Assembly (NCBI GenBank): GCA_002441445.1
Contig: DJWC01000123.1
Location: 1 to 28,660, forward strand
DNA from: Pusillimonas sp. UBA6240
Lineage (GTDB): Bacteria > Pseudomonadota > Gammaproteobacteria > Burkholderiales > Burkholderiaceae_B
Direction of reading: 5' to 3'
Length of the DNA stretch: 28,660 bases
Positions 15,698 through 23,439 of the stretch are shown here, in pieces. The position numbers and the translations under genes were made by a program. Numbering within the stretch: the stretch's first letter is position 1; each line of letters opens with the position of its first letter. The notes under the pieces are model-generated. The model did no database searches. It had not been told where the DNA came from and saw nothing but the letters and a program-made list of their open reading frames with translations.

Positions 15698-16984
15698 CTA
15701 CATGGTCGCGGGCAGCCAGGCGATGGCTTCAGGGAACAAGGCCATCAGGAATACGAAGGCCACCATGATCAGGAAAAAGGGCAGCACCGAGATCGCGATG
15801 GTCGATATCTTTTCCCGCGTCAAACCCTGGATCACAAACAAATTCATGCCGACGGGTGGTGTAATCTGCGCCATCTCGATGACCAGCACCAGGAAGATGC
15901 CGAACCAGATTTTGTCGTAGCCCGCAGCGGTGATCAGCGGGACGACAATGGGTAGCGTCATCACCAGCATGGACATGCCTTCCAGAAACATGCCCAGCAC
16001 GATGTAGACGATCAACAGCAGCGCCACGAGCTCCAGAGGGCCAAGCTGCATTGCGTTGATTTTGCCGGCGATGGCTTGCGGCAAACCCAGAAAACCCATG
16101 GACACGGACAGGAAACTGGCCGCGCCGATAATCAGGCCCAGCATGCTGACCGTGCGCGCACAACCCATGCAGGCCTCTTTGATGACGCGCCAGTTCAGCG
16201 AGCGTTCCGCCAGCATGATGGCGCAGGTGGCGCCCACCGCGACTGAAGCGGCTTCTGAAGGGCTGGCCCAGCCGGCATACATAGACCCGAGCAGCACGGC
16301 CATCAGCACCAGGAAGGGAAGCAGCGAAGGCAGGCCTTGCATGCGTTCGCGCCAGATGCTGTCGCCCGAACCTTCCGGCTGTTGGATCCCAGGCAGAAAG
16401 AGCGAGCGTATGGCCAGATAGCCCATGAAGCAAAGTGCAAGAAACAGCCCGGGCAGAATGCCGGCGGCAAACAGTTTCAGTATCGAGGTCTGCGTCAGAA
16501 CGCCATAGATGATGAGTATGATGCTGGGGGGAATCAGAAAACCCAGCGTTCCTGCACCACCCAGCGAGCCCATCGCCACCGAACGGCTATAGCCGCGTTT
16601 TTCGAGTTCTGGAAGGGTGATGCGTCCGACAGCTGAAGTGGTGGCCGCCGAAGAGCCCGATATCAGTGCGAAAAAAGTGCAGCCCAGCACATTGGTATGC
16701 AGCAGGCCGCCGGGCAGATTGCGCACCCAGGGTTCCAGAGAAGAAAACAAATTGCGGGTGAATTTGGAGCGATACAGCAGCTCGGCCATCAGGATGAAGA
16801 GCGGCAGCGCGACCAGCTCGGTGGACGACAGCGCATTCCACACCGATTGGGCCAACAGCTTGTCCACCGGCATCGACCGGAAAATGTACAGGTTGCCGAT
16901 ACCTACGCCCATGAGGCTCAGGCCGACCCACGCGCCGGTGCCCAACAGGGCAAACAGTAATATGATGGTGGAAATGATAGGCAT
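15698..16984 (-). CDS. TRAP transporter large permease, DctM family (second)
   Basis: This 428-residue membrane protein is the transport subunit of the second TRAP system, with about twelve hydrophobic segments. Diagnostic wording includes ISGSSAATTSAVGRITLPEL with LGGAGTLGFLIPPSIILIIYG, and later EMAQITPPVGMNLFVIQG. It is the last gene of a four-gene minus-strand group (aminotransferase, P, Q, M). It is not a close copy of the 7442 permease, so the two systems probably serve different, perhaps related, substrates. It starts 16 bases after the small permease gene. Confidence 0.95.
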   Translation of the reverse strand: MPIISTIILLFALLGTGAWVGLSLMGVGIGNLYIFRSMPVDKLLAQSVWNALSSTELVALPLFILMAELLYRSKFTRNLFSSLEPWVRNLPGGLLHTNVLGCTFFALISGSSAATTSAVGRITLPELEKRGYSRSVAMGSLGGAGTLGFLIPPSIILIIYGVLTQTSILKLFAAGILPGLFLALCFMGYLAIRSLFLPGIQQPEGSGDSIWRERMQGLPSLLPFLVLMAVLLGSMYAGWASPSEAASVAVGATCAIMLAERSLNWRVIKEACMGCARTVSMLGLIIGAASFLSVSMGFLGLPQAIAGKINAMQLGPLELVALLLIVYIVLGMFLEGMSMLVMTLPIVVPLITAAGYDKIWFGIFLVLVIEMAQITPPVGMNLFVIQGLTREKISTIAISVLPFFLIMVAFVFLMALFPEAIAWLPATM

Positions 16985-17000
16985 ATTGAAAGCGCAGTGA

Positions 17001-17513
17001 TTAGTCGGCGGATAGGGATGCGGCGTGGTCTTCGATCTCGACGGCGCGGCCCAGCATGGCCTGACCCAATCGCAGCGCCAACTGTATCGAGAGCATGACC
17101 GAGCCGAACGCCACGATTGCCGCCGGGTAAACCAACGGTATATCGTTTGTGGTGCCGGAGGTGCGCCCGGTCACGCCATAGTTCCAGGCGAATTTCACCA
17201 GCGCATAGCTCAGGAATACAGAAATCGCCAGGCCGACGAAGGTGCCGACGATCTCGAAAACACGGGGATGCAAAGACTGGAAGAGCGTGACGCGGATGTG
17301 GCCGCCGCTGCGCAAGGTAAACGCCGCGGCAAGGAATATGGCGGCGATGTGCAGGTACGCCGCCACCTCCCATACGATGCTCAGGCTGGTGTTGAACAGA
17401 TTCCTGCTGAGGATTTCGCTAATTTGCAGCGCCGCGATCACGAAAATCAAGGCGCCGGACAAATAAGCCAGGAAACGGGACAAGCGGTCCGAGAAGTGAA
17501 GTAAGGTGTTCAT
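17001..17513 (-). CDS. TRAP transporter small permease, DctQ family (second)
   Basis: This 170-residue four-helix membrane protein has segments near 15-37, 47-67, 86-107 and 126-149. The conserved GGHIRV motif at 70-75 identifies DctQ. It would connect the receptor at 17541 with the large permease. Small gaps on both sides (27 and 16 bases) support co-transcription. No stem-loop like that between P and Q in the first TRAP set is obvious here. Confidence 0.92.
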   Translation of the reverse strand: MNTLLHFSDRLSRFLAYLSGALIFVIAALQISEILSRNLFNTSLSIVWEVAAYLHIAAIFLAAAFTLRSGGHIRVTLFQSLHPRVFEIVGTFVGLAISVFLSYALVKFAWNYGVTGRTSGTTNDIPLVYPAAIVAFGSVMLSIQLALRLGQAMLGRAVEIEDHAASLSAD

Positions 17514-17540
17514 GGCGCTATTCCAGTCTTTGGCGTGTCC

Positions 17541-18527
17541 CTATTGCTTCTGGTAGGCATCGACCACGGCTTGCGCTTTTGCACCCATGCTTTTGACCGC
17601 TTTTTCGCGTATGGGGGCCGCCTTGTCGCTCAATTGCTTGCGCAGTTCGTCGCCCAGATCGCCATTGGTCATGCCGTGCTGCGCCAGTTGATCCATTTTT
17701 TGTTTGTCGTTTTCCTGCGCGGAAGCCCAGAACTCGGGTTCAAGCTTTTTGGCGATCTTCACGATGGCGGCCTGGTGTTCTTTGCTCAGTTCATTCCAGG
17801 CGTCCAGATTCACGCTGACGACATCGGTGTTCCAGGTCTGGCGGGTGGGGTAGCCATACTTCAGCAGTTCCCAGAAAGAACCATCCACGGCGGAGGGCGA
17901 GGACGTCGCCACCGCGTCTATGGTGCCGGCCGCGAGGGCAGGCACGACGTCGCCCCAGGGCAACTGGACGGGCGTCATGCCGAGCGCGGCGAATATCTCG
18001 GTGGATGAGCGATCATAGCTGCGTATCTTCAGGCCCTGCAGGTCTTCCAGGGATTTGATTTCCTTTTTGGTATATATCTGCTGTTGCGGCCAAGGGATCC
18101 GGAACAGGATCTTCTGGTTATTGGCTTGATAAATTTCATCCAGCAGCGGCATATAGGCTTTGCCAAAGTCCTGCAGCCCTTGGAAATCCTTGATCATGAA
18201 GGGCAGGGATTCCAGCCCCAGCAAGGGATTCTCGCCCACTTGCTGATTGAGCAGCATGTCGCCTATGGGCACCAGGCCATCGCGTACCGTGGCCAGCATC
18301 TCGGGTCCTTTGAAGCCCAGGGAACCCGAGGGGTGCAAGTTGATCTGCACTTCGCCGTTGGTGGCCTGCTTGACCTCTTCGGCGAAGCGGCCGACGTCTG
18401 TGACGATATAGTTGCTATCGGGCCAGACCAGCGGCAAATCCCAGCTGGTCTTCGCCTGGGCCGATGTAGACGCGGCAAGGCCCAGCGCCGCGGCGATGAT
18501 CATGTTTTTGATCTGTAGCAGTTTCAT
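17541..18527 (-). CDS. TRAP transporter substrate-binding protein, DctP family (second)
   Basis: This 328-residue periplasmic receptor has a signal peptide at about residues 1-25 (core MIIAAALGLAASTSA, cleavage after QA). The core motif LQGLKIRSYDRSSTEIFAALG carries the conserved carboxylate-binding arginine. It is followed by PVQLPWGDVVPALAAGTIDAV, as in DctP proteins for organic acids. Length is normal for the family and there are no extra cysteines, unlike the first receptor. The AAGGAG ribosome site falls in the loop of a potential hairpin that reaches the start codon. It follows an aminotransferase gene by 62 bases, suggesting that the imported compound is or becomes an amino acid. Confidence 0.93.
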   Translation of the reverse strand: MKLLQIKNMIIAAALGLAASTSAQAKTSWDLPLVWPDSNYIVTDVGRFAEEVKQATNGEVQINLHPSGSLGFKGPEMLATVRDGLVPIGDMLLNQQVGENPLLGLESLPFMIKDFQGLQDFGKAYMPLLDEIYQANNQKILFRIPWPQQQIYTKKEIKSLEDLQGLKIRSYDRSSTEIFAALGMTPVQLPWGDVVPALAAGTIDAVATSSPSAVDGSFWELLKYGYPTRQTWNTDVVSVNLDAWNELSKEHQAAIVKIAKKLEPEFWASAQENDKQKMDQLAQHGMTNGDLGDELRKQLSDKAAPIREKAVKSMGAKAQAVVDAYQKQ

Positions 18528-18550
18528 ATGTCTATCTCCTTGATAGATAT
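18526..18550. promoter_or_regulatory. Dyad enclosing the ribosome site of the second TRAP receptor
   Basis: On the minus strand ATATCTATC (18550-18542) can pair with GATAGA-C-ATAT (18536-18526), with one bulged base. AAGGA lies in the 5-nt loop. The stem reaches the start codon at 18527. It could be an RNA hairpin displaying the Shine-Dalgarno sequence, or a DNA operator. Only the symmetry is seen. Confidence 0.4.
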
Positions 18551-18589
18551 GGCCAGGATTGGCGCAAGCTGTTGCTATGGTCGTTCATC

Positions 18590-19795
18590 TTATTCCAGCT
18601 GCCCGCATGCCTGCTTGATGCGCAGGCATCCCTGTTCGATCGCCTGCAGCGATGTGGCGTAGGACAGGCGAAGATAGGGCGACAGGCCGTAAGACGCGCC
18701 GTCCATGACGGCGGCGCCGGCCGCATCGAGCAGATACATGACAAGATCGCCATCGCTGCTTATGACGACGCCTTGGGGTGTGCGTTTGCCCATCAGGCCC
18801 TGCACTTTAGGAAATAGGTAGAAAGCCCCTTGCGGCAGCGCACATTCCACGCCCGGTATGGATGCAATGATGCTGTGCATGAGGTCTCGCCGTTCTTTGT
18901 ACAGGGCGCGCGTCTCTTCGATGAAGCCATGGTCTCCGCTGAGCGCGGCGATGGCGCCGGCCTGGCTGATGGATGAGACGCAGGTGGTGCTTTGGCCGAT
19001 GAGCTTGGCGATGGCATTGACGAGCGGCGCGGGGCCTGCCGCATAGCCGACGCGCCAGCCGGTCATGGCGTAGCTCTTGGAGAACCCGTTGATGATTAGG
19101 GTGCGTTCCTTGAGCGCAGGCGCCGCCGCGACGATATTGATGTGCCGGTGTGTGTCATAGACCAGCTGGTCGTAGATGTCGTCGGTCATCACCATGATGT
19201 GCGGATGGTCGGCAAGCACCTGCGCAAGCGCGGCGATTTCTTGCGCATCGTAGACGGCCCCGCTGGGATTGCCGGGTGAATTCAGAATCAGCCAGCGGCT
19301 GCGCGGCGTGATGCTGGCCTGCAGCGCCTGGGGTGTCAATTTGAAAGCGCTGCTTTCATTGCTGACTGCGATAACCGGCACCCCTTCGGCCAGCTTGGCG
19401 ATATCCGGATAGGACACCCAGTACGGCGCGGGTACGATGACCTCGTCACCAGGATTGAGGGTGGCCATGAAGGCTTCGTATATGAGCTGCTTGGCGCCGC
19501 TGCCCACGACAACGTGGTCGGGTTCATAAGCGCTGGCGGCTTCATGTGTCAGTTTTTGGGCGATCAGCGCGCGCAAGCGGGGCACGCCGGGGGTCGCAGT
19601 GTAGTGCGTGTCGCCGCTGCGCAAGGCCTGGATGGCCGCGTCGACGATATGCGCCGGCGTGTCCAGATCGGGCTCGCCTATCGTAAAGTCGATGATGTCG
19701 CGGCCTTCGGCCTGCAACTGTGTCACGCGTTTCTTTGCGGCAATGCTTGCGGATTGCTTGATGCTGTTTACACGCTCCGATAGCTGAATCGGCAT
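18590..19795 (-). CDS. Class I/II PLP aminotransferase, aspartate aminotransferase type (third)
   Basis: This 401-residue aminotransferase is a paralogue of the one at 11924 and shares long motifs with it: PAPYWVSYPD (122-131), NSPGNPSGA (172-180), TDDIYDQLVY (204-213) and FSKSYAMTGWRVGY with Schiff-base Lys240. The ATG at 19795 is chosen because AAAGGAGG lies directly upstream; the frame extends eight codons further without a better site. It leads the minus-strand group whose remaining genes form the second TRAP transporter. It is divergent from the third LysR gene. A transporter co-transcribed with an aminotransferase suggests that an imported amino acid is transaminated on entry. Confidence 0.9.
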   Translation of the reverse strand: MPIQLSERVNSIKQSASIAAKKRVTQLQAEGRDIIDFTIGEPDLDTPAHIVDAAIQALRSGDTHYTATPGVPRLRALIAQKLTHEAASAYEPDHVVVGSGAKQLIYEAFMATLNPGDEVIVPAPYWVSYPDIAKLAEGVPVIAVSNESSAFKLTPQALQASITPRSRWLILNSPGNPSGAVYDAQEIAALAQVLADHPHIMVMTDDIYDQLVYDTHRHINIVAAAPALKERTLIINGFSKSYAMTGWRVGYAAGPAPLVNAIAKLIGQSTTCVSSISQAGAIAALSGDHGFIEETRALYKERRDLMHSIIASIPGVECALPQGAFYLFPKVQGLMGKRTPQGVVISSDGDLVMYLLDAAGAAVMDGASYGLSPYLRLSYATSLQAIEQGCLRIKQACGQLE

Positions 19796-19809
19796 TCCTA
19801 CCCTCCTTT

Positions 19810-19943
19810 GATGGCGCACAAGGCGTCCGAGCTGCTATGGATCGCCATCAGCGGCATGACGACGCTCGCCTGTCAGGGACAGGTTTCCAGACGGAAATTT
19901 TATGTATTCCCGTCTATTCAAGAAAGCGATAAATAGTTATAAT
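19810..19943. promoter_or_regulatory. Divergent regulatory gap with several dyads and a TATAAT box
   Basis: The gap between the third aminotransferase and third LysR gene holds several elements. They are GATGGCG/CGCCATC (19810-19816 and 19843-19849), CCTGTC-AGG-GACAGG (19869-19883) and AGACGG/CCGTCT (19889-19894 and 19910-19915). A TATAAT (19938-19943) is followed by the LysR start at 19962. The last dyad lies just upstream of that -10 box and is the best operator candidate. No good -35 is seen. Confidence 0.45.
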
Positions 19944-19961
19944 TAACCATCACTTTTATTC

Positions 19962-20888
19962 ATGAAAAAAGGGAATGGAACGTCAGTGGTTTCCTTGAAG
20001 CAGCTTGAGGCGCTCTACTGGATCATTGAACTCGGCACCTTCGAAAAGGCGGCGGCCAAGCTGCACACCACTCAATCTGCCGTGTCCAAGCGCATCCAGG
20101 AACTGGAAAGCTTCACCGGCATCGAAGTCTTCGACCGCAGCATGCGCGGCGCGCGGCTTACGGAAAAAGGCGAGGAACTCTTGCTGCTCGCTCAGCAGAT
20201 GCTCAATCTTGGCGATCAGATCCTGAAGCTGAAAACACATAGCGCCAAACCGGTGCGCAAGCTGCAGCTGGGGGTTACCGAACTTACCGCCTGGACCTGG
20301 CTGCCGCGCCTGGTGGCCGCCCTGCAGGCGCGCTATCCCAAGATCATGATAGAGCCGGAAGTGGACATGAGCCGGTCTTTGTACGAACGCCTGAGCGAGG
20401 GCAGTATCGAACTCATCATCATTCCGGAGGCGTTTCGCGATCCGGATCTCGTCTCTGTCCACTTGGCGGATGTCGAGAACGTGTGGATGGCCAAGCCGCA
20501 GGTGCTGAAGAAGAAAAAAGGTCTCATGACGCTCGACCAACTGGTGCAGTATCCCATTCTTGCGCAAGGCGCCCGCTCGGGGTCAGGGCTGTACTTCAGC
20601 AAATGGCTCAAGTCGCAAGGCGTCAATGTTTCACGGCTGATTTCCAGCGACAGCCTGAATGCCATGCTGGGCCTGACCGTGGCGGGCCTGGGCATCAGCT
20701 ATTTTCCCCAAGCCTGCTTCCAGCCGCTGGTCGATGCCGGCAAGCTCGAAATCGTTCCAGTAAAGCCCAAGCTGCCGCCTGTGCCTTATGTCGCCATGTA
20801 CCGCTCCGACCGTCCCATGGCTTTCATCGAAGAGGTCGTGGAAATTGCCAAGGAAGCCTGCGACTTCTCACGGCAGTTGCAAAGCTGA
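19962..20888 (+). CDS. LysR-family transcriptional regulator (third)
   Basis: This 308-residue LysR regulator has its helix-turn-helix at about residues 10-69 (LKQLEALYWIIELGTFEKAA and TTQSAVSKRIQELE). An effector domain follows, with LTVAGLGISYFPQACF near residue 240. Its motif wording is close to the first LysR protein (1295). It is co-directional with pxpB-pxpC-pxpA, starting 31 bases before pxpB, and divergent from the aminotransferase-TRAP group, so it could control both. ATG 19962 has no clear ribosome site and would leave a very short leader after the TATAAT box. A GTG at 19986 with GGA six bases upstream is an alternative start that still keeps the whole helix-turn-helix. Confidence 0.9.
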   Translation: MKKGNGTSVVSLKQLEALYWIIELGTFEKAAAKLHTTQSAVSKRIQELESFTGIEVFDRSMRGARLTEKGEELLLLAQQMLNLGDQILKLKTHSAKPVRKLQLGVTELTAWTWLPRLVAALQARYPKIMIEPEVDMSRSLYERLSEGSIELIIIPEAFRDPDLVSVHLADVENVWMAKPQVLKKKKGLMTLDQLVQYPILAQGARSGSGLYFSKWLKSQGVNVSRLISSDSLNAMLGLTVAGLGISYFPQACFQPLVDAGKLEIVPVKPKLPPVPYVAMYRSDRPMAFIEEVVEIAKEACDFSRQLQS

Positions 20889-20918
20889 CGCCCTTAACTC
20901 CGTCACACTCCTTTCACG

Positions 20919-21605
20919 ATGAATGACACTGCCATCCGTCCAGCCGCCAGCCCGCTTGTTTGTACGAGGCAGGGCGAATATGCCGTTTTGTGCGATGCAG
21001 GCGACGGCGCTGAGTTGAATCTGGATACTCAGCGCCGGGTATGGGCGGCTGCGGCAAGCTTGACCGCGCGCGGAGATGTGCTTGAAGTCGTGCCGGGAAT
21101 GAACAATTTCTTGGTGATATTCCGCGGCGTCCAGGAAGACTTCGACGCTTGCCGGGCGGACATTCTCTGCGCCTGGTCCCAGTCGGAGGCGGGGGGCTCC
21201 AAGCCGCGCCAGGTCACGGTTCCCGTGATATACGGCGGGCAAACCGGGGAAGACCTGCAAGAGGTCGCGCGCAGGGCCGGCATGAGCCCGGAAGATTACG
21301 TGGCGCTGCATGCGCAGGCCACCTATGTCGTGTACGCCTTGGGCAGCCAGCCGGGCTTCGCTTACCTGGGCGGCCTGGACCCGCGCCTGGCCATACCCCG
21401 CCGCGATACGCCGCGGCCACGTGTCGAGGCGGGCTCAGTGATCATTGGCGGCGCGCAGACCGGCATCCTGTCGCGCACCACCCCCTCGGGATGGCACATC
21501 ATCGGCAGGACAGAATTGAACTGCTTCGATCACACGCGCCAACGGCCTGCGCTATTGGAGCCGGGCGACACGGTGCGCTTCACGATACAAGAGGTCCGCG
21601 CATGA
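20919..21605 (+). CDS. pxpB: PxpB/KipI-family 5-oxoprolinase subunit (second copy)
   Basis: This 228-residue protein is of the PxpB family and is followed in order by pxpC and pxpA, as in the E. coli 5-oxoprolinase operon. Motifs are PVIYGGQTGEDLQEVARRAG (102-121), QPGFAYLGGLDPRLAIPRR (144-162), GSVIIGGAQTG (172-182) and GWHIIGRTELNCFDH (191-205). Usual members read PGGW and RTPLxLFDP at the last positions, so this copy has drifted (PSGW, RTELNCFDH). It is a different sequence from the first copy at 3055, not a recent duplicate. Its stop overlaps the pxpC start by four bases. Confidence 0.9.
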   Translation: MNDTAIRPAASPLVCTRQGEYAVLCDAGDGAELNLDTQRRVWAAAASLTARGDVLEVVPGMNNFLVIFRGVQEDFDACRADILCAWSQSEAGGSKPRQVTVPVIYGGQTGEDLQEVARRAGMSPEDYVALHAQATYVVYALGSQPGFAYLGGLDPRLAIPRRDTPRPRVEAGSVIIGGAQTGILSRTTPSGWHIIGRTELNCFDHTRQRPALLEPGDTVRFTIQEVRA

Positions 21606-22624
21606 TCGAAGTCACTCTGGCGGGCTTTTATTCCTCGGTGCAGGACCTGGGGCGCCTCGGCTATCGCCATCTCGGCGTGGGCATGAGCGGGGCCATGGAT
21701 ACGCTGGCCCTGTCCGTCGCCAACGTGCTCGTGGGTAATCCGGCCGGCGCTGCCGGCCTGGAGATCACGATGGGCCTCGCCGCCTTCACCTTTCACGCCG
21801 ACACCGAAATCGCCTTGGGGGGCGCGAGCGCGCATGCCACGCTCGACGGCCGCTCTTTGCCAAACTGGTGGGCAGTGAGCGTCAAGGCGGGCCAGGTATT
21901 GCGTTTTGGCGCGCTTGAGGCCGGCGTGCGCAGTTATATGGCCGTCAGGGGCGGGCTGGACGTGCAGCCGGTGCTTGGCTCCGCTTCCACGGATCTCAAG
22001 GGCGGCTTCGGCGGCTTGGGCGGCCGCCCCCTGGAGAACGGGGACAGGCTCAGTGTGAAAGGCGGGGCTTCGTCAGGGCGTCCGAACCGCGGTTTCGGCC
22101 TGTCCCCCTGGCGGCTGGATCCATATCAGGAAAGTCGGCCCGGCGCGGGTCTTGTAGGGACAGGCTTGGCGCCCTCTTCGGCGGACGACACGCTGGTCAT
22201 TCATATATTGCCCGCTGCGCAATGGGGAGATCTGACCTCGCAGGCGCAGGAACTGCTGACATCGGTGGACTGGGAAACCGCTCCGGAGAGTAATCGCGTG
22301 GGATGCCGACTGGATGGTCCGGAATTGCCAATGAGGGAACGCCATGAAATGCGTTCTCACGGCATCATGCCGGGCGTTGTGCAACTGCCGCCCGCGGGGC
22401 GCCCGATTGTGCAACTGTGCGATGGCAACACCAGTGGCGGCTATCCGGTGGTGGCCACCGTCATACAGGCCGATCTGCATCATTTCGCCCAAATGCGCCC
22501 CAAAGCGCGCCTGCGTTTCGAACTATGCGATATCGCACAGGCGCAGGAGCGTTGGGCCTACCGCCAACGATTTCTGGATGCGCTCGCCCTGCGTTGCGAG
22601 TTGACGCGCAGCCGCTTCAGCTAA
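21602..22624 (+). CDS. pxpC: PxpC/KipA-family 5-oxoprolinase subunit (second copy)
   Basis: This 340-residue protein is of the PxpC family and partners the PxpB encoded upstream. Motifs are FYSSVQDLGRLGYRHLGVGM (9-28), SGAMD (29-33) and SVANVLVGN. Later come ESNRVGCRLDGPEL, and QLPPAGRPIVQLCDGN with TSGGYP in the C-terminal half. The start is the ATG overlapping the pxpB stop; the frame is open far upstream, but only as an alternate reading of pxpB. The canonical MADRQTTGGYP-type wording is LCDGNTSGGYP here, one more departure from housekeeping 5-oxoprolinase. Co-translation with pxpB and close linkage to pxpA imply a PxpABC-type complex. Confidence 0.9.
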   Translation: MIEVTLAGFYSSVQDLGRLGYRHLGVGMSGAMDTLALSVANVLVGNPAGAAGLEITMGLAAFTFHADTEIALGGASAHATLDGRSLPNWWAVSVKAGQVLRFGALEAGVRSYMAVRGGLDVQPVLGSASTDLKGGFGGLGGRPLENGDRLSVKGGASSGRPNRGFGLSPWRLDPYQESRPGAGLVGTGLAPSSADDTLVIHILPAAQWGDLTSQAQELLTSVDWETAPESNRVGCRLDGPELPMRERHEMRSHGIMPGVVQLPPAGRPIVQLCDGNTSGGYPVVATVIQADLHHFAQMRPKARLRFELCDIAQAQERWAYRQRFLDALALRCELTRSRFS

Positions 22625-22634
22625 AGGACAGCAT

Positions 22635-23393
22635 ATGAAGACTATTGACCTCAACTCCGATCTGGGCGAAGGCTACGGCGACTACACGATGGCGGATGAT
22701 GCCGCCATCCTGGGGTTGATCACCTCCGCCAACGTCGCTTGCGGTTTCCACGCGGGCGACTTCATGACCATGGAGCACACCGCAACCTTGGCGGTTCAGA
22801 ATGGCGTGCGCATCGGCGCCCATATCGGCTACCCGGATCGCCAGGGATTCGGGCGGCGGCATATTGCTTACCAGCCCAAGGAGCTGGAGCTCATGACGCT
22901 GTATCAACTGGGGGCGCTGCGAGCCATCGCCGAGCATGCGGGCGCAACATTGACCCACGCGAACTTCCATGGAGCGCTGGGCAATTTGAGTTTCATCGAT
23001 TATGACGTGGCCTACGCCGTCCTGCGCGCTGTCAAGGCCTTTGACCGCAGCCTGAAGTTCGTCGCCCTGCCCTACACCGAAGCCTTTAAGGCGGCGCAAA
23101 AACTGGATATCGACATCGTCGCATCCTTTCTGGCGGATCGCGCCTACACGGGCAGCGGTGTGCTGGTCAGCCGCAAAGAGCCCGGGTCCGTCATTCATGA
23201 CCCCGCACGCATCCGCGATCGTGTACAGCGCGTCCTGCAGGAAGGCAAGATCGACGCCATCGACGGCACGGTGCTCGACATGCCGGTGGACTCCATACTG
23301 GTGCACAGCGATACCGCCGGCGCGATCGAGATCGCGCACACCATCCGCAACGCGGTGCAGGACATCGGGTATGAAATACGGGCCTTTGCCTGA
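22635..23393 (+). CDS. pxpA: PxpA (LamB/YcsF) family 5-oxoprolinase subunit, divergent
   Basis: This 252-residue LamB/YcsF-family protein is the third subunit of an ATP-dependent 5-oxoprolinase-type enzyme. Clear family motifs are DLNSDLGEGYG (5-15), SANVACGFHAGD (31-42), GFGRR (71-75) and FLADRAY (165-171). Several usually invariant runs differ: AHIGYPD (62-68) instead of AHPGYPD-like, NFHGALGN (110-117) instead of KPHGALYN, and VHSDTAGA (223-230) instead of VHGDTP. These surround the presumed active site and suggest a related but not identical substrate. AAAGGA lies six bases before the ATG. It is the only pxpA in the window and might serve both PxpBC pairs. Confidence 0.9.
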   Translation: MKTIDLNSDLGEGYGDYTMADDAAILGLITSANVACGFHAGDFMTMEHTATLAVQNGVRIGAHIGYPDRQGFGRRHIAYQPKELELMTLYQLGALRAIAEHAGATLTHANFHGALGNLSFIDYDVAYAVLRAVKAFDRSLKFVALPYTEAFKAAQKLDIDIVASFLADRAYTGSGVLVSRKEPGSVIHDPARIRDRVQRVLQEGKIDAIDGTVLDMPVDSILVHSDTAGAIEIAHTIRNAVQDIGYEIRAFA

Positions 23394-23439
23394 TTCGGAG
23401 TCATGCACCGACCGATGGCGGGAAACGCGCTTCAAGCCT

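Noticed and set aside
21149..21601. Upstream extension of the second pxpC frame
   Set aside because: The extension reads through pxpB in another frame with arginine/glycine-rich nonsense sequence. The family sequence starts at 21602, where the ATG overlaps the pxpB stop.
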